A stretch of 7,666 nucleotides of DNA from Methanomicrobia archaeon. Its GTDB lineage: Archaea > Halobacteriota > Syntropharchaeia > Alkanophagales > Methanospirareceae. A program made the position numbers and the translations under genes. The stretch's first letter is position 1; the number at the start of each line of letters is the position of its first letter. The notes under the pieces are model-generated. The model was given only the letters and a program-made list of their open reading frames with translations. It made no database searches and had not been told where the DNA came from. The stretch spans positions 1 to 7,666 of the forward strand of contig JAFGKP010000113.1 in the NCBI GenBank assembly GCA_016928455.1, written 5' to 3'. Positions 6,441 to 7,666 of the stretch are shown one piece after another.

Positions 6441-6569
6441 CTCTGCGCGCTCTCACCTTTCCTTCTCTACCAGCAGATTAAAAGCATCTTTTATATAGCT
6501 TTACCCTCTATACCTATACCCCACACGAGAAGGGCCGAGTCGCGTTTTATTAAAGGAGGTAACTAACGT
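6441..6569. promoter_or_regulatory. Divergent promoter region between rpl15-secY and the TBP gene
   Basis: CTTTTATATAGC at 6488-6499 is a near-symmetric TATA element. On the minus strand it reads TATATAAAAG with a BRE-like GTAAAG just upstream, predicting an rpl15 start near 6468 and a leader of about 28 bases. On the plus strand, TTTTATATA predicts a TBP-gene start near 6518 and a leader of about 50 bases. A second plus-strand option is the tandem TATACC TATACC at 6509-6520, giving a leader near 30. The TBP gene has a textbook ribosome site, AAAGGAGGT (6552-6560), nine bases before its ATG. One TATA serving both directions is inferred from symmetry and spacing. Confidence 0.65.
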
Positions 6570-7124
6570 ATGGCAAAAAAAGTAGAAATAAAAATAGAGA
6601 ATGTCGTGGCGAACGCGCGAATCGCCGATAGTCTTGATCTGGAATATATCGAATCGAAGCTCGCAGATGCTATGTTCACGAAGAAGAAATTCCCTGGGCT
6701 TGTCTACCGGACAAAAGATCCTAAATCCGCATTCCTCATATTCCGATCCGGAAAAGTGGTCTGCACAGGATCGAAGACCGAAGAGGGCGTTCGCAAGGTG
6801 ATCGACATGCTTGCTGCTGCACTCCGCGGAATCGGTATTGAGGTGGAAAAGCATCCTGAGTTCAAGGTGCAGAATATCGTCGCTTCCGCTAACCTCGGTA
6901 AGGAGCTCAATCTCGGTGCCATTGTCATCGGCCTGGAGCTTGAGGGTATGGAATATGAGCCCGAAGTGTTTCCAGGTCTGGTCTACCGAATACAAGAGCC
7001 AAAGAGCGCGATCCTCATCTTCAGCTCCGGGCGGTTAGTTATCACCGGCGGAAAGACGATGGAGGACTGCGAGCGGTCAGTGCAGGTCTTGCTCGATAAA
7101 TTGACCGAGCTGGAGTTAATCTGA
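6570..7124 (+). CDS. tbp: TATA-box-binding protein (TBP)
   Basis: TBP bends promoter DNA at the TATA box and, with TFB, recruits RNA polymerase. The 184-residue protein is two direct repeats of about 90 residues forming the saddle: VEIKIENVVANARI (5-18) pairs with FKVQNIVASANLG (98-110), and FPGLVYRTKDPKSAFLIF (41-58) pairs with FPGLVYRIQEPKSAILIF (134-151). All four DNA-kinking phenylalanines are in place: F41 and F58 in repeat one, F134 and F151 in repeat two. SGKVVCTGSKT (60-70) and SGRLVITGGKT (153-163) complete the two halves. Length is normal for archaea, with only a short C-terminal tail (ELELI) rather than a long acidic one. The start is set by the strong GGAGGT at 6555-6560. It stands alone, divergent from rpl15-secY and convergent with the DUF116 gene. 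Many archaea have more than one TBP; others are not visible here. Confidence 0.98.
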   Translation: MAKKVEIKIENVVANARIADSLDLEYIESKLADAMFTKKKFPGLVYRTKDPKSAFLIFRSGKVVCTGSKTEEGVRKVIDMLAAALRGIGIEVEKHPEFKVQNIVASANLGKELNLGAIVIGLELEGMEYEPEVFPGLVYRIQEPKSAILIFSSGRLVITGGKTMEDCERSVQVLLDKLTELELI

Positions 7125-7240
7125 GGGTACCCTGAGCAAGGAAGGCGTAAAACGCCGCACGTTCGACGCGCAGAAGCGAATCACCAGATACAGTAGGTAA
7201 GTAAGGATAGCTACGGTGAGCGCTGACAAACGAAAGGTGC
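7124..7240. other. Gap between the TBP and DUF116 genes: two small inverted repeats
   Basis: No gene is visible in these bases between convergent genes. A perfect 10-base palindrome AGGGTACCCT (7124-7133) starts at the last base of the TBP stop, and GGCGT-AAA-ACGCC (7144-7156) forms a 5-bp hairpin. Neither is followed by a T-run on the plus strand, so calling them terminators for the TBP gene would be weak. They could shape the 3' end of the mRNA. Confidence 0.3.
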
Positions 7241-7253
7241 TCAAATGAGCGCC
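7224..7253 (-). terminator. Inverted repeat at the stop of the DUF116 gene, possible terminator
   Basis: GGTGCTCA (7236-7243) and TGAGCGCC (7246-7253) pair with one G-T wobble around a two-base loop, which overlaps the stop codon of the minus-strand gene. In that direction it is followed by a T-rich stretch, TTTCGTTTG (7235-7227). The short loop and interrupted T-run make this only a modest terminator candidate. Confidence 0.35.
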
Positions 7254-7666
7254 TCTCTGAGCGTATCGACATTGAACTGTGTGTTTGCGCAGCCGTTCTT
7301 CGTCAACGGGATCCCCCGCACGGCCATTCCGCTCGATTCCGCTACGCTGATACCCAGTTTGATCTCTTCGGGGCAGGCAATGCCAGAGACAGCATCACAG
7401 TGCAGTTGCTCACAGATCTTCTTGAGACACGAGCCCCCGGGCAGAATGAAGACCTTGTAGCCACGCGCCTCTGCAAGTTCGGTCGCATAATGCGCCAGGC
7501 AGTCATCTGAGCAGTGATTGCAGAAATAGGAGGCGAATCTGGGATCGAAGTCCGCTTTGCACCGCCAATCCATGTATTTCCTGCAGCAATGCGGCACGAG
7601 CAATATCTTCTCCTTCGCATTCTTGAACTGCTCTTCGTGCACCAGATTCTTGATCTGAAGATCCAC
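7241..7666 (-). CDS. DUF116 family cysteine-rich protein, 5' end beyond the right edge
   Basis: The frame is open from the window edge to the stop at 7243-7241, giving at least 141 residues. The arrangement matches DUF116, a family of unknown function from anaerobic archaea and bacteria: LLVPHCCRK (22-30), a Cys-rich patch with CNHCSDDC (C49, C52, C56), then ARGYKVFILPGGSC (67-80), GIACPEEIKLG (95-105), and GIPLTKNGCANTQFNVD (118-134). Eleven cysteines (27, 28, 36, 49, 52, 56, 80, 85, 90, 98, 126 in this fragment) and conserved GC motifs suggest bound metal, perhaps an iron-sulfur cluster, but this is inference. There is no membrane segment in the visible part. The first codon at the edge is GTG and could be a start, but family members usually extend further N-terminally, so I treat it as cut. 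It faces the TBP gene tail to tail; its operon lies to the right, unseen. Confidence 0.85.
   Translation of the reverse strand: MDLQIKNLVHEEQFKNAKEKILLVPHCCRKYMDWRCKADFDPRFASYFCNHCSDDCLAHYATELAEARGYKVFILPGGSCLKKICEQLHCDAVSGIACPEEIKLGISVAESSGMAVRGIPLTKNGCANTQFNVDTLREALI

Noticed and set aside
6501..6995. 164-codon minus-strand frame opposite the TBP gene
   Set aside because: It is antisense to the conserved TBP repeats, and its start has no sensible promoter or ribosome site.
6570..7124. Internal repeat in the DNA of the TBP gene
   Set aside because: The two similar halves are the ancient TBP fold duplication, not a recent repeat element.
1..7666. CRISPR array, insertion sequence or defence/new system
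   Set aside because: No regularly spaced repeats, no transposase or integrase motifs, no terminal inverted repeats, and gene content is core archaeal housekeeping.

Overview
This is an ordinary stretch of archaeal core genome, almost certainly from a euryarchaeote with methanogen-type cofactors. The evidence is a TATA-box binding protein gene, archaeal forms of ribosomal proteins uL15 and S19e, archaeal SecY, an archaeal-type PRPP synthetase, CofG of coenzyme F420 synthesis and an anaerobe-type cysteine-rich DUF116 protein. Base composition is moderately GC-rich and even across genes, and many promoters look like archaeal TATA boxes. A member of the methanogen/ANME (for example Methanophagales-like) or related alkane-oxidising lineages would fit, but the sequence alone does not settle it.

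Layout, left to right: the 5' part of rps19e on the minus strand runs off the left edge (1-191). It is divergent from gatB (277-1710, +). Then comes a 215-base gap holding a likely gatB terminator and perhaps a broken gene remnant, and a 105-residue uncharacterised gene on the minus strand (1926-2243) with a very clear promoter and Shine-Dalgarno. cofG (minus, about 2383-3393) follows, divergent from prs (3468-4328, +). The pair rpl15-secY (minus, 6440-4475) converges on prs and is divergent from the TBP gene (6570-7124, +). The right edge cuts a DUF116 gene on the minus strand (7241-7666).

The genes do not form one pathway. Several belong to information processing: S19e and uL15 (ribosome), GatB (Gln-tRNA/Asn-tRNA formation), SecY (protein export) and TBP (transcription initiation). 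Two are metabolic: CofG (F420 chromophore) and Prs (PRPP for nucleotides and, in archaea, other cofactors). Nearly every gene faces a different way from its neighbour, so short divergent promoter regions dominate: S19e/GatB (85 bases), CofG/Prs and L15/TBP (129 bases). The most interesting regulatory point is that the L15-SecY unit and the TBP gene appear to share one TATA element.

I found no mobile element, CRISPR array, tRNA, rRNA or evident new defence or metabolic system. The least explained items are the 105-residue protein, the DUF116 protein and the possible frameshifted remnant next to gatB.
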